Shown piece after piece: positions 49,870 to 59,696 of a stretch of DNA of 64,000 nt (the first letter of the stretch is position 1; the number at the start of each line of letters is the position of its first letter). The DNA is from Epithemia pelagica (Eukaryota > Bacillariophyta > Bacillariophyceae > Surirellales > Surirellaceae): assembly GCA_946965045.2 (NCBI GenBank), contig OX337242.1:186001-250000 (forward strand). Direction: 5' to 3'. The position numbers and the translations under genes were made by a program. Below the pieces are notes generated by a model, which saw nothing but the letters and a program-made list of their open reading frames with translations, ran no database searches and had not been told where the DNA came from.

Positions 49870-50142
49870 ATGACCCGCAAAAGTGTGGCAAGCTTCTCCA
49901 AGCGTGGCGACGAGTCAGGCGACGAGAGAAGAACCCGCAAAACGTTGGCACATGATCCAAGTGTGGCGACCTTTCCTACCGGGCACATGACACTGTACAA
50001 TGACACACACACATGTCAAGTGCCGCAACGAATGGCGATTCACAGCATACAACAGCAGCTCGAACAAGTCATGGCGATTCGAGCGCGGAGACTCCTCCGA
50101 ACGGGACCACCTGTTCTTGGCCATCAGGTCGGAATTGGATAG
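49870..50142 (+). CDS. Small hypothetical protein, possibly frameshifted
   Basis: 90 residues from ATG at 49870 in a good context (ACCATGACC): SVASFSKRGDESGDERRTRK, HDPSVATFPTGHMTLYNDTH, HSIQQQLEQVMAIRARRLL. Protein-like sequence then continues in another phase up to 50419 (FERGDSSERDHLFLAIRSEL, SILDPLSSFEEEPLEADNK, and a hydrophobic FLFLFLSLVGGLPA), so this may be one 180-residue gene with a frameshift around 50075-50090 or a short intron. No family is recognised. Confidence 0.35.
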   Translation: MTRKSVASFSKRGDESGDERRTRKTLAHDPSVATFPTGHMTLYNDTHTCQVPQRMAIHSIQQQLEQVMAIRARRLLRTGPPVLGHQVGIG

Positions 50143-50690
50143 GACACGGTCCTCGTCCCTCCTTACTGTTCCATCCATACTCGACCCATTGTCATCCTTC
50201 GAGGAAGAACCATTAGAAGCGGACAACAAGGTTTCGCCGTGGCGTGCTTTTCTGTTCCTGTTCCTCTCATTGGTTGGTGGCCTCCCTGCCACAGCTACCA
50301 ATCCATGGAGAACGACTCTGTGCTATGTAATAGAGAGCACCACAAAGTACCCGATTTTGGTCTCACAACTGCACTGTCACGGTGGTGGCACTGTCCCACA
50401 ACTGACAGGTAACAGGTAATGGCCAGAGCGTAGTACCACTTATACAGAGGTACACAAATCGGGTCGTTCCTTGACAACAAACAAGCACCTTCTTTCTTGC
50501 AACATGTTCTTTCTTTCTACTTTTGAGTAAGCACTTAGTACTAGGTTCTAGGATTGCAATCGAATGTAGAAAACACAAGTCCACCACTCGAGAAAGAAAC
50601 GGCTAGGTTTCATCATTCCCTCCATCATTTTGGCATGTATTGGTCCTTGCTCATTTACAAGCTGATGCCGAGGTGAACAAGGGTGAGATA
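50143..50690. other. Convergent intergenic region
   Basis: Includes the shifted frame described for the previous entry (to 50419) and then about 270 nt without any feature before the 3' end of the Kelch gene. Confidence 0.45.
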
Positions 50691-51818
50691 TCAGCATTTC
50701 GGATACCCGTACCCTTCAAGAGAATGATACCATCCGTTCGATTGGTGCTCACAGAGTCGACGAAAACACCACGACTTCCTATCCATGAGCGGTAATGTTG
50801 CACAGGTATTGAAGAATCCACCAATCACGGCAACTTGATTGGCAACAGCCACCATACTGCAGTAATCGCGGCGATTCTCGAATGGTGGGAGATTCCACAC
50901 GCGGTTGCGGTGCGTATCCAAGACTTGCACCGTTGGAGTGTCTCCTAACGCCACCACCAGACAGGATCCCACGGCTACCATTGCACAAGAACATCTAGGG
51001 TTGGAAAGCACCAAATCAGGATGAGTGATCCAGGTGGACGAGAAAGAAATGAATGTCGAGCCACTCTCCTGTTTTGTCTCATCACTGTCACAGGGTGTTG
51101 CAAAGTCCATATACTCCACCGAATCAAGATTGCCGTCATTGTTATTGCCTCCAACGACAAAGATGCGGTGGCCAATGACCGCACTGGCACATAATTGTCG
51201 AGGAACAGTCATGGAGGGTCCCCTAGATACAGTGTGGTTGTTTGTATCAATAATATCCACCGACGACAAAAAACGATCATTCCAGCCACCCATTACAACA
51301 ATATATCGGTTGTGCACCGCAACAGCACAACATCCATATCGTCCCGATGATAATCGACATGTCAATGTCGTCCAATGGATCTCATGAGTGTTGCTTGCTG
51401 TTAAAGATGATTGCAGCAAGTCATTGGCATCGATTCGTTCGATACAATCCAAAAATCTTCCATTGTATCCTCCCATCACGTAGACACTTCCATTACAAAC
51501 AACAGCGGCATGTTCAGAACGTTTCTTGTTCATGGGTGGCCCTTCTCGCCACTGATTTTCTGGGTCTTCTAAGCTCAATACAAGAACGGAGTTGACACAT
51601 CGGGGGCCTTGTTGACATCCACCCATCACCACGACGGTTTGTCCCTTGTGGTTGTTATTGTCGTCGGCTTGATGGGGGTGATGAATTACGACCGAGGCAT
51701 GAGAGTGTCGCCATCCTCCCTCAAGAGGAGGCCAGTCGTTAGTATTCCATTCGCCTGCTGTCTCATTCAAAAGGACAAGGCTCGACTGCCATGCTTGTTT
51801 TTTCAGTGTCGTTGTCAT
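50691..51818 (-). CDS. Kelch-repeat beta-propeller protein
   Basis: 375 residues from ATG at 51818. At least five Kelch-like blades are visible, each with a hydrophobic strand ending in GG or a variant: VVVMGGCQQG, VYVMGGYNGRFLDCIERID, IVVMGGWNDRFLSSVDIID, IFVVGGNNNDGNLDSVEYMD, LVVALGDTPTVQVLD and VAVIGGFFNT. They are followed by aromatic positions (WREGPPMNKKRSEHAAVV, VWNLPPFENRRDYCSMVAV). The spacing of about 50-60 residues is normal. No BTB, F-box or signal segment is attached, so it is a propeller-only protein, likely a cytosolic protein-interaction module, possibly a substrate adaptor. The gene is intronless and convergent with its left neighbour. Confidence 0.9.
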   Translation of the reverse strand: MTTTLKKQAWQSSLVLLNETAGEWNTNDWPPLEGGWRHSHASVVIHHPHQADDNNNHKGQTVVVMGGCQQGPRCVNSVLVLSLEDPENQWREGPPMNKKRSEHAAVVCNGSVYVMGGYNGRFLDCIERIDANDLLQSSLTASNTHEIHWTTLTCRLSSGRYGCCAVAVHNRYIVVMGGWNDRFLSSVDIIDTNNHTVSRGPSMTVPRQLCASAVIGHRIFVVGGNNNDGNLDSVEYMDFATPCDSDETKQESGSTFISFSSTWITHPDLVLSNPRCSCAMVAVGSCLVVALGDTPTVQVLDTHRNRVWNLPPFENRRDYCSMVAVANQVAVIGGFFNTCATLPLMDRKSWCFRRLCEHQSNGWYHSLEGYGYPKC

Positions 51819-52343
51819 GGTTCCAAACGTTTTTTACTGCGGAGAGTTTTATGAGGGATGACGAGATGGTCGCTTGTGATGTGAATGGATGGAAGAAGAC
51901 TATTACGCGTGGAAGCTTTTGAGCCGAAGTGTCTGTCGTACGTACGCTATCGCACAGACTTCATTATGAGTCGAGAAGAAATCGCCGTGTTATTAGGATG
52001 AGGTTTTTAGTGTGTTTTTGTTTTACATACACAAGAAGAACCACAACCACAATAAGGGACTTCATCTCCAAGCCCCTTGCGCCTTCTTCTTCTTCGTGTT
52101 GCAACTGAATCGTTTGTTCCGTATACGGTCGCCCCAAGCGTGGGCTGCCACTGGTACCCTGTTGGTTCCAATGAATAATAATAATAATACTGGTGTTGTC
52201 CTCATGGTCCAGCTCGTCGTTCTCCCCCACGTGGCCTTTCGTACTATTCTAGAGAGTGTGTGTGTGTCCACAGTCTCCCTCGCCACCCTCTGTCTAGATC
52301 CATGGTCGTCGTTTCGTCATTCGATAACGTAGTAGTAGTATCC
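51819..52343. other. Intergenic, no gene seen
   Basis: About 525 nt between the Kelch start and the 3' end of the ApaG gene. An (AAT)n stretch lies near 52170-52190. No coding feature is supported. Confidence 0.55.
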
Positions 52344-54170
52344 TCAATCCTCCTCATCCTCATCCACGTCGTTGTCGTCCCACGGAATGGGGTTGGGATT
52401 GGGATCCTGGAGGACAAAGGGTGCCACATGGACCTTGAATCGTCGATAATAATAATAATCCTGCGAAGACGACGACGACGACTCTACGAGCTCTGGCTTC
52501 TTCTCCTCCTCCTTGGACTCGTTGGTGTTGTGGTGGTTCTCCTCTGGTTGTTGTTGTCCTGGTTCTTGTCCTGGTTGCGCTTGTGCCATATAGTGTTTGG
52601 GATCAAGGGCGGCCACGTACTGTCCCAATTGGGCCGACGGTGTCGTGGCGGGCACGACAGCCCAGGAAAACCAGCCCTCTTGGTGTCCGGTAGGTCGCGT
52701 CAAGTCACAGCCACTAATGTATTCAAACCCCTGTCCCGGCTGCAAGACGGGTTGTTGTCCCACGGCCCCCGTCACGGGTTGGACAATTTCAATCCGAGGT
52801 GGCGGCAATCGATTCGAACCAGACGACGACAACGAGGAACTGCCATTTTCCGTCTCCTCTTGTTCTTGAATAAACCAGGCACGTCCCAGAAGTTGGACGG
52901 CTGGATACAAAATAGAAGAAGAAGAAGAATGGGGCGCGGAGGATTCAATGGTCGTATCCTTGGCACTCCCAGGAATAGGAGGAGGAGTGGTCCGACTGGT
53001 CGTGTCGTCGTCCAGAGTGGGGCATTCCTCCGGCTCTGTTACTGGTGGTGGGGTTTGGTTGGGGTGGTGCGTTTCGTAGGCATCATCCACACCCCGAATG
53101 ACGACATGTTCGAGTCGAATCCTATAGAGAAATTTGTACATGGGTGTCAAGGTTTGTCGTTGGGGTGAAAATTGCATGCCTCGGGCAATGCATTCGGACA
53201 GAGCCGTGACGCGAATGGTAGGAGGTGGTGGTAGCAATGCCGAGGAGTGTGGAGTCGTTGTCGTCTTGTCCGAATCTTCTTCTTCCCATTCAACGCGATA
53301 GGAAATGGAGGTCCGAGCTTGTCGTTGGACCAAGTCTTGCAAGGTATGATAGGCCACGAGACTGACATGAATTTTGGTGGAGGACGTCATGGGACACGAG
53401 GATGAACTTTGTGGTACTGATGGTGATGATGATGAAAATGAAGATTGTTGTTGTTCTTGTTGTTGTGGTTGTTCTTGTGCTGGTGGTCCTCGAAAGGCCA
53501 AGGCAATGGCTTGTCGCAAACAGGCGGGAGTCGTCCAAATGGAATCAGGAATGTCCGAGGCCTTCGAATCGTCAGTGTCGTCCTGGTCGTTACTGCTGCT
53601 GTTGCTATTTGCTCGTACAATCTGGTCCAACCAGGCGTGCCATTGTCGCCAGCAGTCTTGTTCTTGAACGTCCTGCGGTGATTGGGAGGAATCGTCATTG
53701 TCATTTTGCGATTGCGATTCTTGTTCTTGCTGTTGCCAGCGACCAAAGACTTGAAGAATCAAGGCCGGATTATCGATCTGCGGTTGAACGTGCATGGACG
53801 TCAAGGATCGCCACTCGCCCACCGTGGTCAAGGGACCCTTGGCAATGGACGATTGCAATAAAATAAAAGTATCCATGCCAGCCGCCGTTGGGGTCGGCTG
53901 TCGTTGTTCCAATTCGTGCACTTGTCGGAGTAGCATGCGATAAAATCTCGTATCTGTATTGGTAGTTTTGGGTTTGGTGTGGGTCGTCGTACTGCTGGCC
54001 CATCGGCACGACGACGGTCTTGGGAGTTGTTGTTGTCGTGGTCGCCGTACTGTTGTTGTGTGCGATTGCATGGAGGGATACAGCATCCTGGTGCACCCCC
54101 TGAAACGAACCATAGAATGATAGGATGACGACGCCAGCCAAGAAGCACGAATGTGTGGTCGGTGTCTCAT
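52344..54170 (-). CDS. ApaG-domain protein, probably mitochondrial
   Basis: 608 residues from ATG at 54170. The first 70 residues are Arg/Ser/Thr-rich without acids (MRHRPHIRASWLASSSYHSM, ending SSCRWASSTTT), typical of a mitochondrial presequence. FYRMLLRQVHELEQR resembles an LYR-type motif. After Gln/Ser/Asp inserts, the C-terminal part is an ApaG (DUF525) domain: YKFLYRIRLEHVVI, then after an insert YPAVQLLGRAWFIQEQ, IEIVQPVTGAVGQQPVLQPG and FEYISGCDLTRPTGHQEGWF, the characteristic VQL-x-GR-W and G-x-QP-x-L-x-PG..F-x-Y-x-SG signatures. ApaG folds occur in bacterial ApaG, FBXO3 and POLDIP2; their role is protein binding. It has a divergent promoter with the NSUN2-like gene. Confidence 0.85.
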   Translation of the reverse strand: MRHRPHIRASWLASSSYHSMVRFRGCTRMLYPSMQSHTTTVRRPRQQQLPRPSSCRWASSTTTHTKPKTTNTDTRFYRMLLRQVHELEQRQPTPTAAGMDTFILLQSSIAKGPLTTVGEWRSLTSMHVQPQIDNPALILQVFGRWQQQEQESQSQNDNDDSSQSPQDVQEQDCWRQWHAWLDQIVRANSNSSSNDQDDTDDSKASDIPDSIWTTPACLRQAIALAFRGPPAQEQPQQQEQQQSSFSSSSPSVPQSSSSCPMTSSTKIHVSLVAYHTLQDLVQRQARTSISYRVEWEEEDSDKTTTTPHSSALLPPPPTIRVTALSECIARGMQFSPQRQTLTPMYKFLYRIRLEHVVIRGVDDAYETHHPNQTPPPVTEPEECPTLDDDTTSRTTPPPIPGSAKDTTIESSAPHSSSSSILYPAVQLLGRAWFIQEQEETENGSSSLSSSGSNRLPPPRIEIVQPVTGAVGQQPVLQPGQGFEYISGCDLTRPTGHQEGWFSWAVVPATTPSAQLGQYVAALDPKHYMAQAQPGQEPGQQQPEENHHNTNESKEEEKKPELVESSSSSSQDYYYYRRFKVHVAPFVLQDPNPNPIPWDDNDVDEDEED

Positions 54171-54264
54171 GATTTTGTGGTCGTTTGGTTTCGCAGAGCC
54201 CGAGAGTTTCGTTGCCTCCGCCAAGAGAAAACGTGTCGAGGATCCAAGAATGTCGTGTCTCGTT

Positions 54265-54341
<77 letters not shown>

Positions 54342-54696
54342 CTACGTTGTGGTTGTGCTTGTGCTTCTCTCTCTCTATCGCATCATCTGCCTCACCAATA
54401 ATACACACAGCACAAGATTCGCTTACACTTTTTTCTGCAGAGTCTGGCCTTTTGTCCTCCTTTCCGCCGCGTATGGGTCGCGCTTGACAGAACGTGTCTG
54501 GAGTGTCTGGCCGGTGTCCCTATCGCTCATGGGTCGCGTATTATCCATCACCCATTTTTGGGTCGACCATGAGGAGAGAGACCAAAAAGATTGTCTTCGG
54601 AGGTCGTCGCAGTTCTGTTCGGTCGGCTTTGTGTGTTCTATTCTTTGGAGAACGAGTAACGTTTTTCCTCGTTTGCCATTCGTCATCATCATCATC
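54171..54696. promoter_or_regulatory. Divergent promoter of ApaG and NSUN2-like genes
   Basis: 526 nt between two divergent start codons, including a 70-nt TC microsatellite. The plus-strand frame is open through it without a stop, but the composition is repetitive, so I treat it as leader and promoter, not coding. Confidence 0.5.
54269..54338 (+). repeat. (TC)35 microsatellite
   Basis: Uninterrupted dinucleotide repeat of 70 nt in the region between two divergent genes. It is pure, so length variation among strains is expected. Confidence 0.97.
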
Positions 54697-57600
54697 ATGC
54701 CAGGCGGCAAACGAAACAAAAAGTTTCATCATCATCAAAAGAAGAAGCCATGGAAGAATCAACGCAAAAAAGAGCAGCAAGACGACCAGAAGAAGGAAGA
54801 TCGCCGGGGGGCCGAATCAACCTCGAATGATTTCATCTTGGCCACCATTACCAAGGGCAATTACAAATTCGAAGCCTATTATGCCGCCCAAGGCTTGCAT
54901 GATCATCGATACAACAAAGTTGATAATGACAAGAATGGTGAGGAGCCACAAGATTCGTTGCTCCACTCCAATTCAACCTTGGAGGAATGGCAGACGGAAC
55001 GCTTGGCGTGGCGGACTGCCTTGGGAAGTATTTTGCCCGCCTCGTTTCGATTCAATGGCATGTTGTCGCCTTCGGTCCAACAAACCATGCACCAGGAACT
55101 CATGCAATTGGTGCGTCAAGCACGTGACTGGAAACCATCCTCTACACAACCAAAGGAACAGCAGGAACAGGACGACGACACACCCAAACAAGACGACGAT
55201 GACGACAAGGAGGAGAAACAAGACACACTGGAGGATCCGCAGCAGCAACAGCAGCAGCAGCAGGACACGACGGCTGCCAACACCAACACCACAACAGCAC
55301 CTACACCGTTGCCGCCACCCGAGATGGATGGAACGACGAATGAAACGAACAACAACCATGACACCACGGTTGCCGATCCTAGTACTACGACTACGACGAC
55401 TCCACAATTGGTCGACTGGCAACCACTGACCGAAGACGATACCCACTTGACCCGCATTCCATTTGTCACGGACCCCTGGGGCTTGGCCTATCAATGGTCC
55501 GTCTTGGATCGCAATCAATTGCGCAAACATCCCGCCTTGCAACCCATTAAGGAATGGTTGGTTCAAAAAACCAGCAGTGGACAAGTGACGCGTCAAGAAA
55601 CAGTATCCATGATTCCCCCCATTGTGTTGCTGTCCCAATTGTTAGTGCAACAGCAACAGCAACAGCAAGAACTGCCAACCGAACCATTACCGACTGTGGA
55701 TACCACGAGCAACGACCCAACGAAAACAAAAAAGAATACCAGTCACAGTAATAACAAGATTGGATTGACCGTCTTGGATTTGTGTGCCGCACCGGGCAGC
55801 AAAACATCACAACTTTTGGAGGGCATGTCCCAATTGCATGGCAGCAGGACAAGGACAAGTACTACGAGTCATGGTTGGCCGGAACAGGCGGGCGTATTGG
55901 TGGCCAATGATGTCAATCCCAATCGGGCCAACATGTTGACGCATCAATTGAAACGCGTCTTGCATCAATTTCCCGTGGCCGTGGTGACGGCGGCACCGGC
56001 CCAATTTCTCTCCTTTGGTTCATCGAATTCACAAGAACCACAACAAACCTTTGATGCCATTTTGGCCGATGTGCCCTGTTCGGGCGATGGCACAACGCGC
56101 AAAAATATTCAAGTTTGGAATACCTGGTCCCAAATGGGCGCCCTGTCCTTGCATCCCTTGCAACTCGACATTGCCTGGCAGGGATTGTCCTCCTTATTGT
56201 CCAACGACGGCAATGGAATCTTGTGTTATAGTACCTGTTCCATGAATCCGATGGAAAATGAAGCGGTCGTGGCGGAATTGTTACGACGCGGTCAAGGAGC
56301 CGTCGAATTGGTCGAGTGTCGACCCGTCGTCCATGGGTCGACGACTCCCAAAAGTGGTGGCTTTCGGACCCGACCGGGATGGTCCACATGGAAAGTCTTG
56401 TGCGAACCCTTGTCCCGCAAACAAATGAAGCATCGGGACAACAAACACAAGGCCAAAATGCAAGAAAAACGCCAACAACATCATGAACAGGAACAAGCAC
56501 AAGCCAAACAAGATGGTCCCTCCTACAAGTCCACCACCACCACCCACAACGACCAGGACGATTCCTTGTCGGCGACTGCGGCTGCTCCTCATCAACCACC
56601 GGGCGATGGACACGAACACGAACGCAATGTGGCCCTGGCGGCTCAACCCTACAGTCCCACCTCGATGGATCCATGCTACTTGATGGAGTTGGCCACACAC
56701 GTGGCGGGCTATCGTCACTTTACCAGCATGGATCAAGTCCACGAAGCGGGATTGCACCAACGGATTCGACCCTCGTGTTTTCCTCCCACCGAAGCCTGGA
56801 TTCAAGACCAATTGAAACGATGCATTCGATGTTTGCCCCACGATAACAACACGGGTGGATTCTTTGTGGCCTTGCTCCACAAAAAGGGACCCATTCCCAA
56901 TGCCAACAAGAAGGAGGTTGACAAGAAAGACGTTGACAAGAAAAACAACGACGACGACGACAAAAAAGACAAAGAATCGAACGAGGCGGAAACAAAGTCG
57001 GTCAGCCCACCGAAGGAACCTCCCATCAAACGAGCCAAGATGGAACGAGACGCACCCGAGAATCCAGAACCAATCAAGGATGCGGTGGATACGACAACTA
57101 GTACAACGGCCACCAAGGAGCAAAATCCCCAAGGAGGACAGAAACGCCGTCGCAACGACCATCAGCAAAATCAACGACAAGTGTTTGTCCCCGTCAAGGA
57201 CGAATTGTTGGACCCCTTGATTGAGTATTATGGTTTTGGTGGACCCGGTTTTCGCAAAGACTTGTTCATGGCTCGGTCCAACAGCGAATGCAAGGTCATT
57301 TATTTCTTGGCACCGTCCGTCAAGGACTTTTTGTTTCCTCCCAGTTCTGGCAGCAATACTAGTAGTAGTGTGTGTGACAGTGTCAATGTGATTGCCACGG
57401 GTCTCAAGGCGTTTTGCAAAAACAATTCCATCAAGGAATGTCCCATCTCGCATCGAATTGCCCAAGAAGCGGCCCATTTCCTGGCACCCTACATGTCGGA
57501 TCGTCGCAAATTAACCGTCTGTCGGTCGGATTTTCAAGCCTGTTTGCGACCACCCCCCGAGGGCAAGGGAGCGGCCATTCCATTGGATGAGAACTTTTCG

Positions 57601-57903
57601 ACCGAATTTGTCCAACATGTTCGAGGACTGGATGTGGGAGCCTTTGTGGTAGTCTTGGAGCAGGGAGAGGAAACCACGGATTCCATGGTCTTGGTCCTTT
57701 GGAGATGTCGTGGCGATCACATCAACACATTGGTGTCGGCCGTGGAAGTGGATGCCATTCAAAGCAAATTGGCCGCCCAGACCCAACACGGCAATTCTGC
57801 GGGTGCAACAACAGCAACAAAGACAGCAGCGACAAACACCAACACGAGCGGCCTACAGGAGGAGCAGGAGCAGCATCAAGACATGTCGACGGAGATGAAA
57901 TAA
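54697..57903 (+). CDS. NSUN2/Trm4-type RNA (cytosine-5) methyltransferase
   Basis: 1068 residues from ATG at 54697 (MPGGKRNKKFHHHQKKKPW). The Rossmann core has the S-adenosylmethionine motif LDLCAAPGSKTSQLLEG (about 359-375), NDVNPNRANMLTHQLKR, the motif IV segment DVPCSGDGTTRKN with Cys461, and YSTCSMNPMENEAVV with Cys514. The two cysteines are 53 apart, like the release and catalytic pair of NSUN2. DPWGLAYQWSV and KRCIRCLPHDNNTGGFFVAL, then the C-terminal region with EYYGFGG, fit NSUN2 order. It is longer than the human protein (about 767) because of Gln/Thr/Asp/Lys inserts. It should make m5C in tRNA, mainly in the nucleus. The basic N-terminus may be a nuclear signal. A long N-terminal open extension before 54697 is rejected. 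Confidence 0.95.
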   Translation: MPGGKRNKKFHHHQKKKPWKNQRKKEQQDDQKKEDRRGAESTSNDFILATITKGNYKFEAYYAAQGLHDHRYNKVDNDKNGEEPQDSLLHSNSTLEEWQTERLAWRTALGSILPASFRFNGMLSPSVQQTMHQELMQLVRQARDWKPSSTQPKEQQEQDDDTPKQDDDDDKEEKQDTLEDPQQQQQQQQDTTAANTNTTTAPTPLPPPEMDGTTNETNNNHDTTVADPSTTTTTTPQLVDWQPLTEDDTHLTRIPFVTDPWGLAYQWSVLDRNQLRKHPALQPIKEWLVQKTSSGQVTRQETVSMIPPIVLLSQLLVQQQQQQQELPTEPLPTVDTTSNDPTKTKKNTSHSNNKIGLTVLDLCAAPGSKTSQLLEGMSQLHGSRTRTSTTSHGWPEQAGVLVANDVNPNRANMLTHQLKRVLHQFPVAVVTAAPAQFLSFGSSNSQEPQQTFDAILADVPCSGDGTTRKNIQVWNTWSQMGALSLHPLQLDIAWQGLSSLLSNDGNGILCYSTCSMNPMENEAVVAELLRRGQGAVELVECRPVVHGSTTPKSGGFRTRPGWSTWKVLCEPLSRKQMKHRDNKHKAKMQEKRQQHHEQEQAQAKQDGPSYKSTTTTHNDQDDSLSATAAAPHQPPGDGHEHERNVALAAQPYSPTSMDPCYLMELATHVAGYRHFTSMDQVHEAGLHQRIRPSCFPPTEAWIQDQLKRCIRCLPHDNNTGGFFVALLHKKGPIPNANKKEVDKKDVDKKNNDDDDKKDKESNEAETKSVSPPKEPPIKRAKMERDAPENPEPIKDAVDTTTSTTATKEQNPQGGQKRRRNDHQQNQRQVFVPVKDELLDPLIEYYGFGGPGFRKDLFMARSNSECKVIYFLAPSVKDFLFPPSSGSNTSSSVCDSVNVIATGLKAFCKNNSIKECPISHRIAQEAAHFLAPYMSDRRKLTVCRSDFQACLRPPPEGKGAAIPLDENFSTEFVQHVRGLDVGAFVVVLEQGEETTDSMVLVLWRCRGDHINTLVSAVEVDAIQSKLAAQTQHGNSAGATTATKTAATNTNTSGLQEEQEQHQDMSTEMK

Positions 57904-58976
57904 GTAGGGGAAGAATGTTCTCTGGAGCGCCGGAAGCAATGGAAACTATATCCTACCACTACGAACAAGGGTGCATAGTTCGGTGATGGCTTTGGTTTGT
58001 GTCAAGACACACTCGATAGGCGCATTACTCGTACAGAGAACGACATGACCAGTGATGGGAGGATACCAACCACAAAAAAGACTGCTTCTTGATGTACGAA
58101 TAGGGCGGTGTGAAAGAATGTACCACACTGTGCTCATTAAAACTACTTCCAGACTAAACTAGCGAGAGAGTTGTGCATTTGCCATATCTCGTCCAATTTG
58201 GATGTCTAGCTAGGCGCCGGACTTGCTCTATCGTGAAAGTGGAAGCACAATACCATTGTATCCAGGTTCTTTTTGTCTCGAATGAGTGTTGCGAGAAAAC
58301 ACACAAGAAAAAATCCAGCCTGATATATCGTACATGAGGCCCTTTCCGTTTGGAAAAGACCCGAGATCGATCTGCGTCAAACGTCATGTCTTGCCTCAGG
58401 GAAGAAAACCGTTTTGTCGGTAGGGCACTCCCGTTTCTCCCAACTGGGACCGCATCGAGATCGCTCTGGACAGACACAACAGGTCATCCCAGCTATCGGA
58501 GTCGTAGTTTGTCCTGAAATTGTGACGGACATGTCCCTGTTTCGGACGCTGACATTTCGACCGGCGTGAACCCTTCCAACTACCATATCGCGCAAGCATG
58601 CTCATGCCAGTTCCTGTCCATTCGGAAGAAAAGACACGCGCGTCCAAAATTTGGAGCTACACAAGAGCGCTCATAGAAACAATAAATTTGGCCGCCGTTG
58701 CACCAAAAACGACCCGATCCGTATCTTTTTCGCCCGCCGACATGCCAAAAATGCCCTGCGTTGCTGCCAAAAGACCACAGTTTTTTGGTTTTTCGCGGAA
58801 GCCCACATACATACATAAACACCGACACAAGTTTGTGGGTGTCTGCGCGCGCAAATCGTTTGCTCTAGAGTCTTTTCTCGGTGTCCACTCCCACTATTCA
58901 ATTTTTTTGTGGCTCTCTCGTTCCATGTTCCATTTAGTTGTGTTGCTTGGACACACACACACATACAGACAGGACC
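57904..58976. other. Intergenic, no gene seen
   Basis: About 1.07 kb. Overlapping frames on both strands (58377-58854) have no recognisable content. CA repeats just precede the next start codon (58951-58962). Confidence 0.5.
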
Positions 58977-59696
58977 ATGATGAACCGTTGGCTGGCGGCC
59001 CTCGTGGCAAGCTTTTTGGTTGTTTCCGGAACCGAGGCGTGTTCCTGTCTCAACACCACGTTGGAAGCGCAATTTGAAAACGCCGGCTATGTCGATACCG
59101 TCTATGTCTTGGGACAAGTCAAGGTCTACCATGGCCGCATTGTGGGCTGGGTCCGCTCCTGGGAACAAGACGAAAACGACGAAGATCCGGAAATGAGGAA
59201 TGGCAATATCTACTATTTGGCGCAAATCCTGCGCCATCACAAGGGATATTGCCCCGTCTATGAAGACGAAGAGGAGGAGGAAGAAGAAGACGATCCAGAG
59301 ACGTCGTACGATGAAGACGAAAAAACTCACCGGTACCCACATGAAGACGAAGAAGACGGAGGCTATCGCAACTTGAGAAGCTATTACCGTCCTCCCTACC
59401 ATGGCGGCGGCCGCCGCCGTCGTCCCCGCCGCTTTCCCTGGTGGCGCTACGACAATGACAAGTACCAACTCTACGTGACGGGTGCCAATTCGGCCATGTG
59501 CGGTGTCCGCTTGGAACGCGGACGCCACGTATTGGGCTCGTACGAGACTGTTGGCCCCACGGACGCACCCGATGGTGTCAAGAGTATCAACAGTTGCGGT
59601 CTCCAAATTGCCTGGGAAGATTACACTTGGGAACAGTATTATTACATTCGAGACAATACCGAAGTCTGCTACTACGACGACTACGGTCATTACTAG
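58977..59696 (+). CDS. Secreted NTR/TIMP-like protein
   Basis: 239 residues from tandem ATGs at 58977. A classic signal peptide (NRWLAALVASFLVVSGTEA) is followed by mature N-terminal CSC, so Cys22 would be the first mature residue, as in TIMP proteins. The mature part has exactly six cysteines (22, 24, 92, 175, 207, 231). The order resembles an NTR domain: CSCLNTTLEAQFENAG, VYVLGQVKVYHG, YYLAQILRHHKGYCPV, then AMCGVRLERGRHVLGSYETV and NSCGLQIAWEDYTWEQ. Between them is an insert of about 65 residues with a Glu/Asp run and an Arg/Tyr/Gly-rich stretch. NTR domains inhibit metalloproteases or bind extracellular ligands. Whether this one inhibits proteases is unknown. No membrane anchor is seen. 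Confidence 0.8.
   Translation: MMNRWLAALVASFLVVSGTEACSCLNTTLEAQFENAGYVDTVYVLGQVKVYHGRIVGWVRSWEQDENDEDPEMRNGNIYYLAQILRHHKGYCPVYEDEEEEEEEDDPETSYDEDEKTHRYPHEDEEDGGYRNLRSYYRPPYHGGGRRRRPRRFPWWRYDNDKYQLYVTGANSAMCGVRLERGRHVLGSYETVGPTDAPDGVKSINSCGLQIAWEDYTWEQYYYIRDNTEVCYYDDYGHY

Noticed and set aside
54151-54696. 182-codon N-terminal extension of the NSUN2-like protein
   Set aside because: It would translate the TC microsatellite into Ser/Leu and shows no conservation pattern; the protein has a natural basic start at 54697.
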